From Cryptomeria japonica (lineage: Eukaryota; Streptophyta; Pinopsida; Cupressales; Cupressaceae): DNA of 64,000 bases. The notes under the pieces are model-generated. The model saw only the letters and a program-made list of their open reading frames with translations. It was not told the DNA's origin and did no database searches. Below are positions 48,520 to 59,090 of the stretch, in pieces (position 1 is the first letter of the stretch; each line of letters begins with the position of its first letter). The stretch covers positions 266,857,574 to 266,921,573 of the forward strand of contig NC_081407.1 of NCBI RefSeq assembly GCF_030272615.1. The letters run 5' to 3'. A program made the position numbers and the translations under genes.

Positions 48520-49530
48520 AGTCGAAAACTTTTCAAAAAATCGCCTAAATGTGAAAAGAAAGTTGAACTTTGCAAAGGGGCCAACCCCCCTGATTTTCAC
48601 CAAAAGGGATATGTATGCAAAGGAGTTAAAATTTGCAAAAGGTCATGAAACGCCGAACTTCGGTGACAAGAGGGTAAAGCACGAAACTATTCAATATTTG
48701 CAAAGCTCCTAAAACCCCTGAAATTCGGCGATAATGTGAAAATCGCGAACTTTTTTTTAAAGTTTGAAAATGCTCCTAAATCGCCGAACTTCGGCATCAA
48801 GTGCAAAGAGTTAAAAATATTGAAAGTTTGAAAAGTCATCTAAAACACCGAAATTCGATATAAGGAAAATCGCGAAGTTTGAGGGGTTTCCAAAAGGTAA
48901 ATCGCGAAGTTTAAAGAGTTTGCAAAAGTGGTGAAAACGCCGAACTTCGGCGATAGTATGTAAAACGCGAAACCTATTAATCCTTGCAAAAAGCTCCATA
49001 ACACCGAACTTCGGCGATAAACCAAGAAAATCGCGAAGTGTATAAACGTTGCAAAAAGCCCCAAAACGCCAAACTTCAGCATAAGGTGTAAAATGTTAAA
49101 CTTTAAAAACTTTGAAAAAGGCCAGAAGCCCGAACTTCGATAGCAAAGGGAGGAATTTCAAAAAACTGCGAAAAAGTATAAGAAGTTTGTGTAGAGCCCA
49201 CAGAGCCTGAAGTTCGGCAGCAAAGGGAGGAATTTCAAAAAATTGCGAAAAAGTATAAGAAGTTTGCGTAGAGACCACAGAGCCCGAAGTTCGGCAGCAA
49301 AGGGAGGAATTTCAAAAAATTGCGAAAAAGTATAAGAAGTTTGCGTAGAGACCACAGAGCCCGAAGTTCGGCACCAAGGTAAATTGCGAAGCCTTTTTAA
49401 GGTTTGCAAAGAAGACGTTAAAATGCCCGAACTTCGACAACCAAGGTAAAATCGCGAAGTATAAAGTCTGCAAAATAGGGTGTATTTCCCCAAACTTTGG
49501 CGTAGAACATCAGAATGCAAAAACATTAGA
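48520..49530 (+). repeat. U3 array of CCGAACTTCGG palindromes and ATCGCGA words
   Basis: CGAACTTCG or its variants recur at 48654, 48785, 48941, 49005, 49131 and 49428. The perfect 15-base palindrome CGCCGAACTTCGGCG lies at 48938-48952. Between them, ATCGCGAAG words recur. Spacing is irregular (64-157 bases) except for the regular sub-array listed separately. Frames on the minus strand at 48811-49526 are produced by this array. Confidence 0.85.
49145..49380 (+). repeat. 77-bp tandem sub-array, three copies
   Basis: GAAGTTCGG recurs at about 49209, 49286 and 49363, in nearly identical units containing AAAGGGAGGAATTTCAAAAA and GTATAAGAAGTTTG. Low divergence indicates a recent local amplification. 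Confidence 0.9.
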
Positions 49531-49736
49531 ATTTCAAAATCACAGAAACCCTACCATTCCACGTCAAAATCGCGAGGTAAATTTCAAACCTAAGGAAGCA
49601 TCATTCATTTTTTGTGAATCGCGAGCTGTGCATTTTTTCCCCAAAACGCAAGGCATAGGAAAGGGCATTTTCAAATTTCAAAAAGAAAAACAACCCTGCA
49701 GGCCGGGTTTGTGCGGATTGACACCATATTTGTCAG

Positions 49737-50212
49737 GTAAGCTCGCTTTGTCTCCCTTGGAATCGTTTAAAATGCATGCAAGATTGGTTAGATATGTTTA
49801 TGCAAAATTGATTAAATGATTAAATCCCGTAGACCACATCTTTTCCCGTTTGAAAGGCATTAGGCAAAGCAGCAAAAATCAGAGTCTGTCCAAAAAGTTA
49901 ACTAGGAATGCAAACTTCAGACTTAGGGAATTTTGAACCTCATTCATTTTTTGAAAACTGAACTTAAAGACTAAGTGCGAATTTAGCAATCATTAAAACG
50001 CCTAAGTCCTTGAACCGCAGCCGAATAGTAAATTTTTTTAATCAAAGAGCTTAATAATATTTCATGTCCAAATTAATCAGGCTCTTTTACTGAAGTATCA
50101 TGCTTTCTCCAAATTTCGGTTTTCCATTGATCCTTTTGTGATAACGTATCCCTTTTATCTAACCTGTTTTGTTTCCTTTGTCTCGTCTAGTAATCTGCGT
50201 CCGGTTGTGCAG
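49737..50212 (+). other. Candidate intron upstream of the U3 ORF
   Basis: The donor is TGTCAG|GTAAGC at 49737. The acceptor follows a long pyrimidine-rich tract (TTTTGTTTCCTTTGTCTCGT) and ends TTGTGCAG at 50212, five bases before the ATG at 50218. The 476-bp length is ordinary for plants. Splicing is inferred only from consensus sequences. Confidence 0.4.
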
Positions 50213-50217
50213 GATAT

Positions 50218-52183
50218 ATGCCTAAATCTACGGTAGAATCCTCAAAGACACCTGGAGCAAACAAAACATCCCGGGCTTCTAAATCGGACATCCCCCGCAA
50301 AGGCGAGAAGATAAAATATCAGTACCAGAGAGGAGGACCAAGGGAGTCAAAGGTCCAAAGCATATGGGAAAATGTAGGTGATGCTGACCTGGGCCACACT
50401 GACATTCAGGATTTCAGAGACCGTGTATTCTCCCCTAACACCTATGGCAGGCCTAGGTGGATGATGGAAAGTGGTATCGCCTAGGCAACGGGATTTCCTT
50501 CGTCAATGCAAAATTATGAGCTGGTAGTTGAGGCTGCTCGACATTATCAACCAGATACCAGATTAGTGGTTCTTGAGAATATGGTCCTAGTTGACTTCAC
50601 ACCTGAGGCCATCGGCAATGCATTCGACATCCCCTTCCCGGATAACCCCATTGCGACAACCATAGATGAAGCACAAGTTGCATATGACATGAACCCTGCT
50701 AAATGCAGGACATTGATAAATGAGGAATGGTATAAGGAGAGAAGGCCTCCGAGTATTAGAATTGGGGAAAAGACCCCAAGAAGTGACTTTCACAATGAGC
50801 ACGGAGATATGGTCACCTTGCTCAGCCGGGTTATGGGACTCCCTCAGTCTAACCTTTTTGAGGAGTGGATGTTTTATTTTACGGAGCAGGTTTTTGCCGG
50901 GAAATCCAAGTTCGACTGGGCCCAAATCATCAATGACAATATCCATACCTCAAGACTGGTAAGTTGCTCGTGCACAGCGGAAGGCAACCACCAAGCCACC
51001 TATCGACTTGGAGGATATTTTCTCTCGCATAGGGGAAACAAAGTTCAAAGGGAAGAAAAAGCCTAAGACCTACTGCTGAATAACCAAGGATGAGCATAGG
51101 AACTGCACCATCCATATCGCTACCCCGCCCGTCGATAAGCTAGCAGACCAAATTGCGTTGGCCGATTATAGCATTACAACTATCCCGATCGGGCGAGCCA
51201 CCAAAGAACAGGAAAGGGAGGAGTTCAAGGACTCCATGCAAAACATGCTTAGGGAACTCGACAAGATAACTGTTGAGAGAAACATGTACTGAGTTCGTGC
51301 TAAGCAAGCCGAGGGGTACGTTGATCACTTGCTGAGACCGTTGCATCATGCCCTTGAATCCCATGTTCCCCCATCAGCATTGGCGCAAAGGACTACAATA
51401 GAGTTCGAAAGAGTACAGGATATAGCCAAGGCTGTCAAAGAATGGATTCGAGACATTAAAGAAAGGGGAGAGCTAATCATTGAAGATGTAAAGGAAATGG
51501 CCCACCACCGAGAGACCATTTTGGTCAAGCTGTTCGAAGTAAAGTGGGAATGCCTCAGGGTTCATGAGGTCGTTACTACAACTCTCCCCCTCATGAGGGC
51601 TCTTTTTTGGACCCAAGCGTAGATTCCTACATTGTCCACCATCCTAGATCCCTTTAACATCAGCATTTAAAAAAAATGGTACTAGACCATCACCATGAAG
51701 AGCGAAATAAAAGATACCATTAACAAAGAGCAAGTGACATGGGAGGAAATTTTGAGGGACATGAGGGACCTTGGTGGAAGGATCCTCCGATCAATGGTTA
51801 AAGGCTGGAAAAATAGTTTGTCCGATGACCAAGTGCAGCCAGACTGGGAGGATAGATTGAGGACGGATAAGGTCGCCTACTCCACGGAGGACCTGGAGTT
51901 TGCCAGTGGGTTATATTCGGACATTTTGTGTTTTGAAGCTCATTGATCCGATTGGAAGGATGGGTTAAAGCACGTAGATCGTCATTTGGAAGGCATGCAA
52001 TATAAGATACGTCATCCTCCTATGCCTCAGTTCATGGTGCTGTTTCAGCTGTGCATCAGATTTCAAGAGTATGTTCGAGCAAAACGTGTAGCAGGTCGGG
52101 ACCTCTGGAAAGATTATTTGAATACCGAGGATGAATTTCTAGAAAAGGGGTTTGTAGCAAAAAAAGAAAAAGTGCCTTCATAA
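50218..52183 (+). pseudogene. Large ORF of unknown function inside LTR U3, decayed
   Basis: The start is ATG 50218, just after a candidate 3' splice site. One frame runs to about 50960 with a single TAG at 50482. It then shifts by one and continues to TAA 52181-52183 with stops at 51077, 51290, 51620, 51668, 51683 and 51944. The full span is about 655 codons. The start is basic and Ser/Lys-rich. Then come FRDRVFSPNTYGRPRWMMES, YELVVEAARHYQPDTRLVVL, VDFTPEAIGNAFDIPFP and TLLSRVMGLPQSNLFEEWMF. The second half is charged and helix-rich (FERVQDIAKAVKEWIRDIKE). I do not recognise the family. The FTPEAI..AFDIP phrase recalls ORFs of unknown function in plant retroelements, which is a weak impression. 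The composition is coding-like and differs sharply from the adjoining array. Confidence 0.6.
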
Positions 52184-52455
52184 AGTGCATAATTCTTTTA
52201 AAATCTAAAAAGGCACTTTTGGCCATAAAGTTCATGTTTAACTGCCAAGTCAGCTGTAAATTTTGAGCTCCGTGCATGTGCACTTTTTGAGCTGCTGTTA
52301 GTAGTTATTAATTGCCTTTTTTAGGTAGTTATTATGTCTCCTTGGGTGGTTGTTGATATTTACCTCCTATTTATGGGCATGGGTACTATGTTGTATAGAT
52401 GAATTTGGGCCACTTGTTTTGTTTAAATCTTGGCCATTCATCTAATTCTGAAACT

Positions 52456-52465
52456 CTATTTAAAG
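52456..52465 (+). promoter_or_regulatory. TATA box of plus-strand gypsy LTR
   Basis: CTATTTAAAGGGGTTGG lies 273 bases after the U3 ORF stop. The following AAGGGG-type sequence resembles the post-TATA block of the LTR at 37.4 kb. Confidence 0.55.
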
Positions 52466-53245
52466 GGGTTGGTTTTCCCTTATTTTTTTGGTAAGAAGTC
52501 TAAGATTGTTGCTGAAGCTCTGGTGAAATTTATGCAGAATTAATGGAAATTAAAGCTGTTTCATTTCTTTGTGAGTGCATGGTCTCCTTCTTCACCATTT
52601 AATAATTTTGTTATGTATTTTGTTTTCAGATAGTATTTTTAGGATAAATATTTGATAGAAGCCTTGGTGTTCATACCATTAAGGACTGGCTGATTGTCAC
52701 TCCCCCTGCATGGTTAGTCTGAACCCATTTCTATGCTCAGATCGGTTGTTAAACATCAAGTGAATGAATGTCAAAATTCTGCATTTATGTTTAGTAGCAT
52801 GAAAATTTAGTTTCCCCTTGAAGATTGCACTAGATTTTTACAGCATTGTGCTTTATTAGCTGATAATGTCAAATCTTTTTTTTTTGAGGTTTATGTTTGT
52901 TTTCCTGAACATGTTATCTTAGATAAATTAATCAAATTTTCTCTATCTCTTTTCCCCTTTCCTTTTTCTTTTTTTTTTACCAAGAAAAAACCATAATATC
53001 AATCCAAGTGAAATCAACTGATATAGGACTGTTAAACTTTAGGGAACTCACTCGAAGCCGTTCATCTAACCTTAAGTCCCCTTTGTGTTTCCAGCAAAAC
53101 ATATCAAACCACTAAGTTATCCTGCAGTCAAGACCTGACAACTGAAGCATTGAGGTAATCCCCATTGATCAATTAAAAACAACACTAGGGATTTCCTTAT
53201 TTCAAGAGAGGATAGGATTCTTAGTATTCTATTCTGCGTTGGCCA

Positions 53246-53988
53246 GATGGAACCGTAGTAATGCGATTTCAGACATGTCAACAAGTAGGCAGAGCAATCT
53301 AATATGATTCGATGGGAGTAGATGAGAAAGATATATTTTGTGAAACTAATGACATCTCTTAAAGTTGATTGTGGGAGAGATGTTATGTGCAGAAGTGAAG
53401 TGCACTGTTGAATACATAGATAGAGAGTAGTTTGAGATAGGTGAAGTTGTGGAGAGTAAAGAAGACAGAAGAGTATAAAACAAAGAACTGTTTGTAGAGA
53501 ATTGATAAGAGTGTAATCCTCAGAAATAGAGAGAGTCATTCTCAAGATATGAGAATTCTGTAGTGTTACAAAATTCATTTGTAATCTGGCTTTATCATTG
53601 TAAACTTGAATCTTATTGTATTTTCTCTGAGTGAGTGCTCAGAGCAAGGGTTGGTGCTCCTTTGAGTAGGTGCTCATAAAACTAGGTGTTGGTGCTCCTT
53701 GAGTTGGTGTTCAGAATATCAGGGGTTGGTGCTCCTTGCATTGGTACCCTAAAACATCTTGTAAACTGTTATTTACCTGTGAGGCTGGATTGGAGCAGTA
53801 CTCTCCAACAACTATTCTCACCGAGGTTTTTCCCACATTGGGTTTTCCTCATACATCTGGTGTTATGTGATATGCTCTTGTGTGTGTATGTTTATGTTTG
53901 CATTACATTCGTAAAATCTGCACACTAAACTTAAAGTTTTAAAATACACTGATTTATCCCCACTCCTAGTGTCCATTTGTGTTCTTCA
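53246..53988 (+). mobile_element. Plus-strand copia LTR, 3' portion
   Basis: A TATA-like GAGTATAAAAC lies at 53471-53481. GGTTGGTGCTCC repeats (53650-53735) follow, then CTGGATTGGAGCAGTA and GAGGTTTTTCCCACATTGGG, which is the R-U5 signature shared with the LTRs at 33.8 and 35.7 kb. It ends near TTGTGTTCTTCA at 53988. The U3 start is missing. It abuts the next LTR copy directly. Confidence 0.6.
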
Positions 53989-54690
53989 TGGTCATAGATG
54001 TCAAACTGAAAGAGTGAATTGGACTTTGGCCCTCAAGAGTTTAATGTTCAGTGTTTTATTTGTAGAAGGTATGTGTTTGGGTTGACCACAAGCTCTAAAA
54101 TGTACCAACTCCTCTTCGGCATTCGGACTTGGCATTTAACACTTCCAAATTTCATAGATGTCAAACTGAAAAGTGGATTGGGCTTTGGCCCTCAAGAGTT
54201 TAACGTTCGGTGTTTTATTGGTAGAGGGTATGAGTTAGGGCCGATCCCAACCTCTAAAATGTACCAACTCCTCTTCAGCATTCGGACTTGGCATTTAATG
54301 CTTCCAAATTTCATGATTGGTATGTGGCAGGGTGAAGGTCCAATCCTTCAACTCCGGAAATTTCTTCTAGCTACGATGATCAGACTTTGTACTTAAAGAT
54401 TAATGAATTCATTTTTGGAAAGTGGTAAAGAGGATCCTTGACTCCAACCCTCAACAAAGATTGATCACTTGCAAAATTCTCTAAGGCTTTTGAGCATAGG
54501 CTTTTAGGTGTTTGATTTATCATGGTCAAGGACAAACCTTGACCCTCGATAGAGCGACAAGCATATATGACTAAGCTTTCAAAGCTCTTCAATTTTTGTG
54601 CTCAATGGTTGTGTCTAAGGCATGACTTGCATTTTGGTACTTGAAGAAAGAGCCACCCTTGACCCCTAATTGGCAACCTAGTTGATGAGT
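53989..54690 (+). mobile_element. Diverged copy of the 33.8-kb copia LTR
   Basis: It aligns in order with 33970-34620: TGGTCATAGATGTCAAACTG, CCTCAAGAGTTTAATGTTC, AATGTACCAACTC, GACTTTGTACTTAAAGATT, AGTGGTAAAGAGGATCC and GTGTCTAAGGCATGACTTGC. A tandem duplication of about 160 bases (53993 and 54153) is unique to this copy, and the frame at 54019-54396 merely crosses it. It could be the 3' LTR of the broken copia element. Divergence is high, so it may be a separate family member. Confidence 0.65.
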
Positions 54691-55171
54691 GTTTTATGAC
54701 TTCATGCAACACAAAATAAAATACGAAGTATTCTATCCTCTCTTAAACAAAATCTTCCCAAATGCTAAACTTCGTGATCAATTGGAAGACTCCAAGGTTA
54801 CGAATGTCAGGTCTTGACGTGCTCTTGGATAAACTCAATTGTATGATATGATTTTGCTGGAATCAAAAGGTGAACTTACATTGAATCTTGAATGCTTGAA
54901 TTATGCTAGAACATGGGATTAACTGATTTGGAAAAAAGAGAAAAACGATGGTGGATTAAAAGAGTTAATCTAATCCTAGGAATGTAAGAAACTATGGACG
55001 ATCTATGGTGAAACTCAATTTAGCTAGGCTTTGACACGCAAGCAACATCTCCACAAAGCTAGTGCAATCTCCTAAGGCAAGCATAAGATGTTCAAATCAC
55101 TACCAACTACATAGACACCATCAAGACCATGTATATCAATGAAGAAATAGTGATTGAAGTGAAGCTTTGCT

Positions 55172-55200
55172 AAATATATACATATATATATATATATATA
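55172..55200. repeat. (TA)n microsatellite
   Basis: About 14 TA-type dinucleotides with one CA interruption, in the R-U5 region of the minus-strand LTR. Confidence 0.9.
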
Positions 55201-55521
55201 GGATCCAGTTGACTAAGCAAGACAAATCTACAATCAACAAACTGCTAGTAGTATGGATATATGAATTTCACCATTGATCATGCACAAAGTTCTTCCATTC
55301 ATCTAATTATCGCTATCTAACATGAGGATCCAACAAGAAACCATGCAATTGTGGAAGAAACAACACATTCCACCATAACTTCAATAGAAAGGAAGTTTAT
55401 TTACAGGTTTGGCAACAATTTTTGCCTTCTCTTCCTACTCTACTCTAACTACTTGCTATCTGCTAGCTATCAACTGTTCTTGAACTATTAACTATTAACC
55501 TTTACAAATGAAAGAGTGGAG

Positions 55522-55530
55522 CCTTATATT
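55522..55530 (-). promoter_or_regulatory. TATA box of minus-strand LTR
   Basis: AATATAAGG on the minus strand lies in CACAATATAAGGCTCCACTC, upstream of the TTTCATTTGTAAAGG block. Confidence 0.55.
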
Positions 55531-55622
55531 GTGCTTGTATTACAATTGAGTGGCTCAGATTGATTCATAATCAATGGCTAAGATTGAAAGATAGAAACCC
55601 TAGTTAGGGTTTGTTACACCCA

Positions 55623-55919
55623 TTACAAAGCATTTAATGCTTGACCGATAATAAATTTATTATAACATGGACACATGTCCTTCTTTGAATTTTCAATCAA
55701 TGAATGATGATGGTAGGTACATTGAAGTTTGTGCCCAAATGTGGAAGTTGTCTCCTTGATAGATGAGTCAGGTACATTGAATCTGAACGCCTTGACTTGG
55801 AATAATATGATTGGATAAGACTTGGTCGCCACCTCAACTTGCTTGATCTTGTAATTCATCACAAGAGTTTGTGATGGGAGGCATATCTCTTGATACTCAA
55901 CATTTCCAAGCGCCTGCAA
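55623..55919 (-). pseudogene. Protein-like frame in U3, unrecognised
   Basis: A 98-codon frame without an ATG start, so it would need upstream sequence. It contains MNYKIKQVEVATKSYPIILF and DSSIKETTSTFGHKL, and its composition is protein-like rather than repetitive. It ends about 90 bases before the TATA box, a position comparable to the U3 ORFs at 50.2 and 59.1 kb. Function unknown; chance is possible. Confidence 0.3.
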
Positions 55920-56616
55920 TGATGATGATGGTGGGAGATATTCCCGCCTGACTTGATTACCTTCATCTTGAAGCTTTCATCACAGATCACTTCCTTGCAA
56001 TACTGACAATAACTTCTTGGATTTCCAGAGAAAATTCAAGATACTTATAAAATTTCTCCCTTACGATGCCTTGGACTTGTCCTTGATCTCTTCTGTGTGG
56101 TGAAATCTCTTTCTTCATGAGGCAAGCTTGCATCCTCATGTTGCATATACTTTCTTAGCCTCTATAACCTGAAAGACCCACAATCCTTAATCAAGATTTA
56201 CAAGAGAACCACTTCATTCTTTAAATTTATAAATGATTTCCGTTTGTTTGATCTCTGATTATCATCTCCAAGATCTGATTTTATGTCTGATTTTGTGTCT
56301 GATTTTGTCATACTTTCAGTCTGAGACTCTACTTTTATGTCAGATTTAATCATTCTCAGGTCCGATTTCTGAGCTTTGACCTGATTTCTGTCTAAACATG
56401 TGCAAGTTCGGGCTTTTAGAGAGTCAATGATACTGCTTAGGAGCAGAACGGGGTTTGGACATGGCAATGACAGTGAGAGCAGATTCGACATTTAAAGAGG
56501 CAAAGAGGATGCTCCAAGATATCAACTTTAGTCTTTCAAATCGCCACAAAAAATATCAAAACATTCCTCCTTAATCAAAATTAGAAAACATTCTACCCTG
56601 ATCGGACTTTTAGAGG

Positions 56617-57100
56617 GGCAAAGGAAATGCTCATAGGGTGGATCAGACTTTTGGATGGGCAAAGGAAATGACTCATGAACTGATCGGAGATTTTGGGGGT
56701 CAAAGGAAGTAAGCAAGTGCCAGATCGTGGATTTTGGACCCCAAAGGAAATGTGTCAAAGGCAGTTTGTGGATCTTAGGGGTCAAAGGAAATGATGGAAA
56801 GCCAGGTCAGGATTTGGAGAGGGCAAAGGCAATGATGGATCAGGGATTTAGGAGGTCAAAGGCAGTGGGTCCCAAACATCAAACTCATCTTTCAATCACC
56901 AAGACACCTCAAAACACTTCTTCCATTCAAATTTTGACCAAGTCGCATGCTGATTGACATCTTGGAGAGAAAAGGAAATGATCTCAGCCAGTTCATACTT
57001 TTTAAGAGGCAAAGGAAATCACAGAATATTAAATCGCTCTTCTCCATTGGCAAAGGAAGTGACTCATCTCATGTTGCTGATTTGGACAGTCAAAGGAAGT
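56617..57100 (-). repeat. 41-bp tandem array in U3
   Basis: GG(C/T)CAAAGGAAATG and variants recur at 56617, 56658, 56698, 56739, 56779, 56822 and 56854, spaced mostly 40-43 bases. Looser copies continue to about 57100. The array is in U3 of the minus-strand LTR, upstream of its TATA box. Confidence 0.85.
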
Positions 57101-57184
57101 GCTGTCAGTGTTTGAAGTACATTATTAATGCCTTAGAAACCTTTTAAATCTCCACCGTAAGGGTTTGTGGGGCCCAAGCAATAG

Positions 57185-57480
57185 CATGGCATGGTAGTGA
57201 AGGGGAGTTGAAGAAGGATGTGGATGGGCCAAGGGAGGTGCCACGTGAGGAAGGAAGTAGAGGATGCCGGGGGAAAGGGAGACATAAGGGATATGGATGT
57301 GGGGAGATGTAGGAAAGGGAAGCACATGCCATGGGGGGAAGGAAGATGAAGGAAGTGGGAGGTATAAGGGGTAGTGGAAGGTAGGAAGGGAAGGCGATAG
57401 AAATGGAAGGGGCAAGGTAGGGAAAGGGTAGGCTAAGGGGAGTAAGAGTAGGAAGATAGAAAGGTAGAGGGTGGAAAGGT
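57185..57480. repeat. Strongly purine-skewed GGAAGG-rich block
   Basis: The plus strand is almost all G and A with repeated GGAAGG/GGGAAGG words; the minus strand is the matching pyrimidine tract. Minus-strand frames at 57125-57635 (Pro/Ser/Leu-rich) are produced by this skew. Confidence 0.8.
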
Positions 57481-57639
57481 ATGCTGAGTATTGTCTCAAT
57501 TTTTGAAAATTCAAAAATTTGACAACCCTTACCAAATCTTGGTTTAAATGTGTCATTTTTGTCTCCAAGGCACATTTTACGAGGTGCAAAACTCATATTT
57601 GATAGGGTTAAATCATCAAAGAGTGTCTCTGCCATTGTT

Positions 57640-57930
57640 GTCCAATTTTTGGTGAGTTTTGACCTTCATTTTCCTAATTTTCTGTGCAATTTCGGGTTTC
57701 AGAGCAGTCATTGCAAGTAGGAGATTTTTATACAAAATTTGTGATTTTAAGGCTCTAAAGAATGCTTCCCAAGGTGGAAAGTCTACATTTCTTGTTGGTA
57801 AATCAATCACAAGCTTATCTTCTAGCTCTGTGAAAGTTTTGGTTAGTTTTTCCTTCATTTTGGCTATTTTTTGTGCAATTTCGGGTTTCAGAGCAATCAT
57901 TGCAAGTTGGGGAACTTTTAGATGTCATTG
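57640..57930 (+). repeat. 189-bp tandem duplication
   Basis: TGCAATTTCGGGTTTCAGAG occurs at 57685 and 57874, with flanking GTTTT..CCTTCATTTT and TCATTGCAAGT in both copies. Confidence 0.85.
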
Positions 57931-57945
57931 CAAGTAAATGCATTT

Positions 57946-57980
57946 ACTTGTAATCGGGCTTCTGACACCCGATTACAAGT
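57946..57980. repeat. 35-bp palindrome, first copy
   Basis: ACTTGTAATCGGG and CCCGATTACAAGT are perfect 13-base arms around a short loop. A second copy lies at 58618-58652. Confidence 0.9.
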
Positions 57981-58617
57981 GGGTTCATTGTTTAAAATGT
58001 CAAGTTACAAGTCAAGTGGGGGTCTTTTTGAGGTGATTGCAAGTACTTGAAATTACAAGTCTTCCAACTTGTATTTGTTTCCAAGAAACCCGAAATTGGC
58101 TTTAAGTCAAAAAGTAACTTGTAAAGTGACTTCCAAAACCCGAAATTGGCTTTAAGTCATATTTGAATCTTGTAAAGTGATTTTAAAAGCCCTACTACAA
58201 GTTATTTGTAAAAAGTAAACTTGTAATAGGTCATAAAAAACCTGATTTGCTTGAAGTAAAGTATTGCAAGTTATTTTAACTTGTAAAGAGTATTTCCAAA
58301 CCCAAAATCAGTTTAGCAACAGATTTTTACTTGCTCTTGCTCATTCAAACCCCTATTGGAGGTATTTTTGGCATGAAGAACACTTGGCAAGGTCTGCAAC
58401 TTTATTGAATCCCCATTTTTGCTCTACCTTTGCATGTTTTTGTGGATTTGGTTTTGGTTTTCTCTTCTTTCCTTGACCACGTGAAGACTTGGTACTTGTT
58501 TCATTGTCATTATTTGATCTTTCAAAGCGTGGGCAGGTATGATGGCTTTCTTTATTGTTTTCATAATTGATTGTTTACTGATTGTTACTTGCTCATTGCA
58601 TTTAGGGTTCAAGCTTT

Positions 58618-58652
58618 ACTTGTAATCGGGTTTTCTAGACCCGATTGCAAGT
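58618..58652. repeat. 35-bp palindrome, second copy
   Basis: ACTTGTAATCGGG faces CCCGATTGCAAGT (one mismatch) with a different loop. Arms are conserved relative to 57946-57980, while the loop and the surroundings differ. Confidence 0.9.
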
Positions 58653-59090
58653 CGAAATGCCCTTTTGACAAGTCTAAGCTTTTCCCATCAAGAAAACACT
58701 TGCTTTCGAGTTTGTATGGCCTTTCCCCATGTCAAAGTTAGCCTCATGTGAATACTTGCACTTGCAGTCAGCCTTCCAAAACCCGAAATTGGTCCAAAAT
58801 GCACTCAAAAACACTTGAAAATGAGTCTCTAGGAACCAATTACAAGTGCAAACTTGTATTTTCCCATTACACATGTGAAGTTGCATGTCCATCCTCCATA
58901 ATTGCAAGTCAATGCTCTTGTTTTTCTACACATGTAATGCAGTCCTCAAAACCCGAAATTCACTTGTGAGCCCATTTTTGCATCAATTTATCCCTTCCCT
59001 TGTCAGTCTTGTTTGCACACACAATCTATCAAATCAACAAATCAAGGCATGGGCATTGTTTTAAAACAATTTCATCTTGAATAAGGTGTT

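Larger units (their letters stand above)
48338..53245 (+). mobile_element. Very long plus-strand gypsy-type LTR with U3 array and ORF
   Basis: It begins TGTTGTGCGTTGCACACGC, then GCC..CAGGGTCCCCCTC, aligned with the starts at 40205 and 60175. U3 holds a palindromic array (48520-49530), a candidate intron (49737-50212) and a roughly 655-codon decayed ORF (50218-52183). The TATA box is at 52456-52465. Downstream sequence near 53080-53245 aligns with the minus-strand LTR at 54690-54890 (TTCCAGCAAAA, CAAGACCTGACA, TTCAAGAGAGGATAGGATTC), so it is U5. At about 4.9 kb this is exceptionally long; a nested insertion inside it cannot be excluded. Confidence 0.55.
54691..57635 (-). mobile_element. Minus-strand gypsy-type LTR, start uncertain
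   Basis: The U5 end at 54690-54890 aligns with the U5 of the LTR at 48.3-53.2 kb. A TATA box lies at 55522-55530, followed leftward by CTTTCATTTGTAAAGG as in the 37.4-kb LTR. U3 runs rightward through a protein-like frame, a 41-bp array and a purine-skewed block. No TGTTGTG start was found on this strand, so the right edge is a guess. Confidence 0.5.

Noticed and set aside
52979-53130. Minus-strand tRNA-derived SINE with A box (53106-53122), weak B box and poly-A tail
   Set aside because: The same sequence order (TTCCAGCAAAA, CAAGACCTGACA) occurs in U5 of the minus-strand LTR at 54.7-54.9 kb, so it is LTR sequence.
47596-53600. Copia reverse transcriptase expected downstream of the integrase
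   Set aside because: No RT or RNase H motif (such as YVDD-type) was found on either strand; the copia reading ends near 47595.
54019-54396. 125-codon plus-strand frame with internal duplication
   Set aside because: It spans a roughly 160-bp tandem duplication inside an LTR, and the corresponding frame is broken in the related LTR at 34 kb.
57125-57635. Minus-strand frames of 154 and 163 codons, Pro/Ser/Leu-rich
   Set aside because: They translate the purine-skewed tract in two overlapping frames and show no domain.
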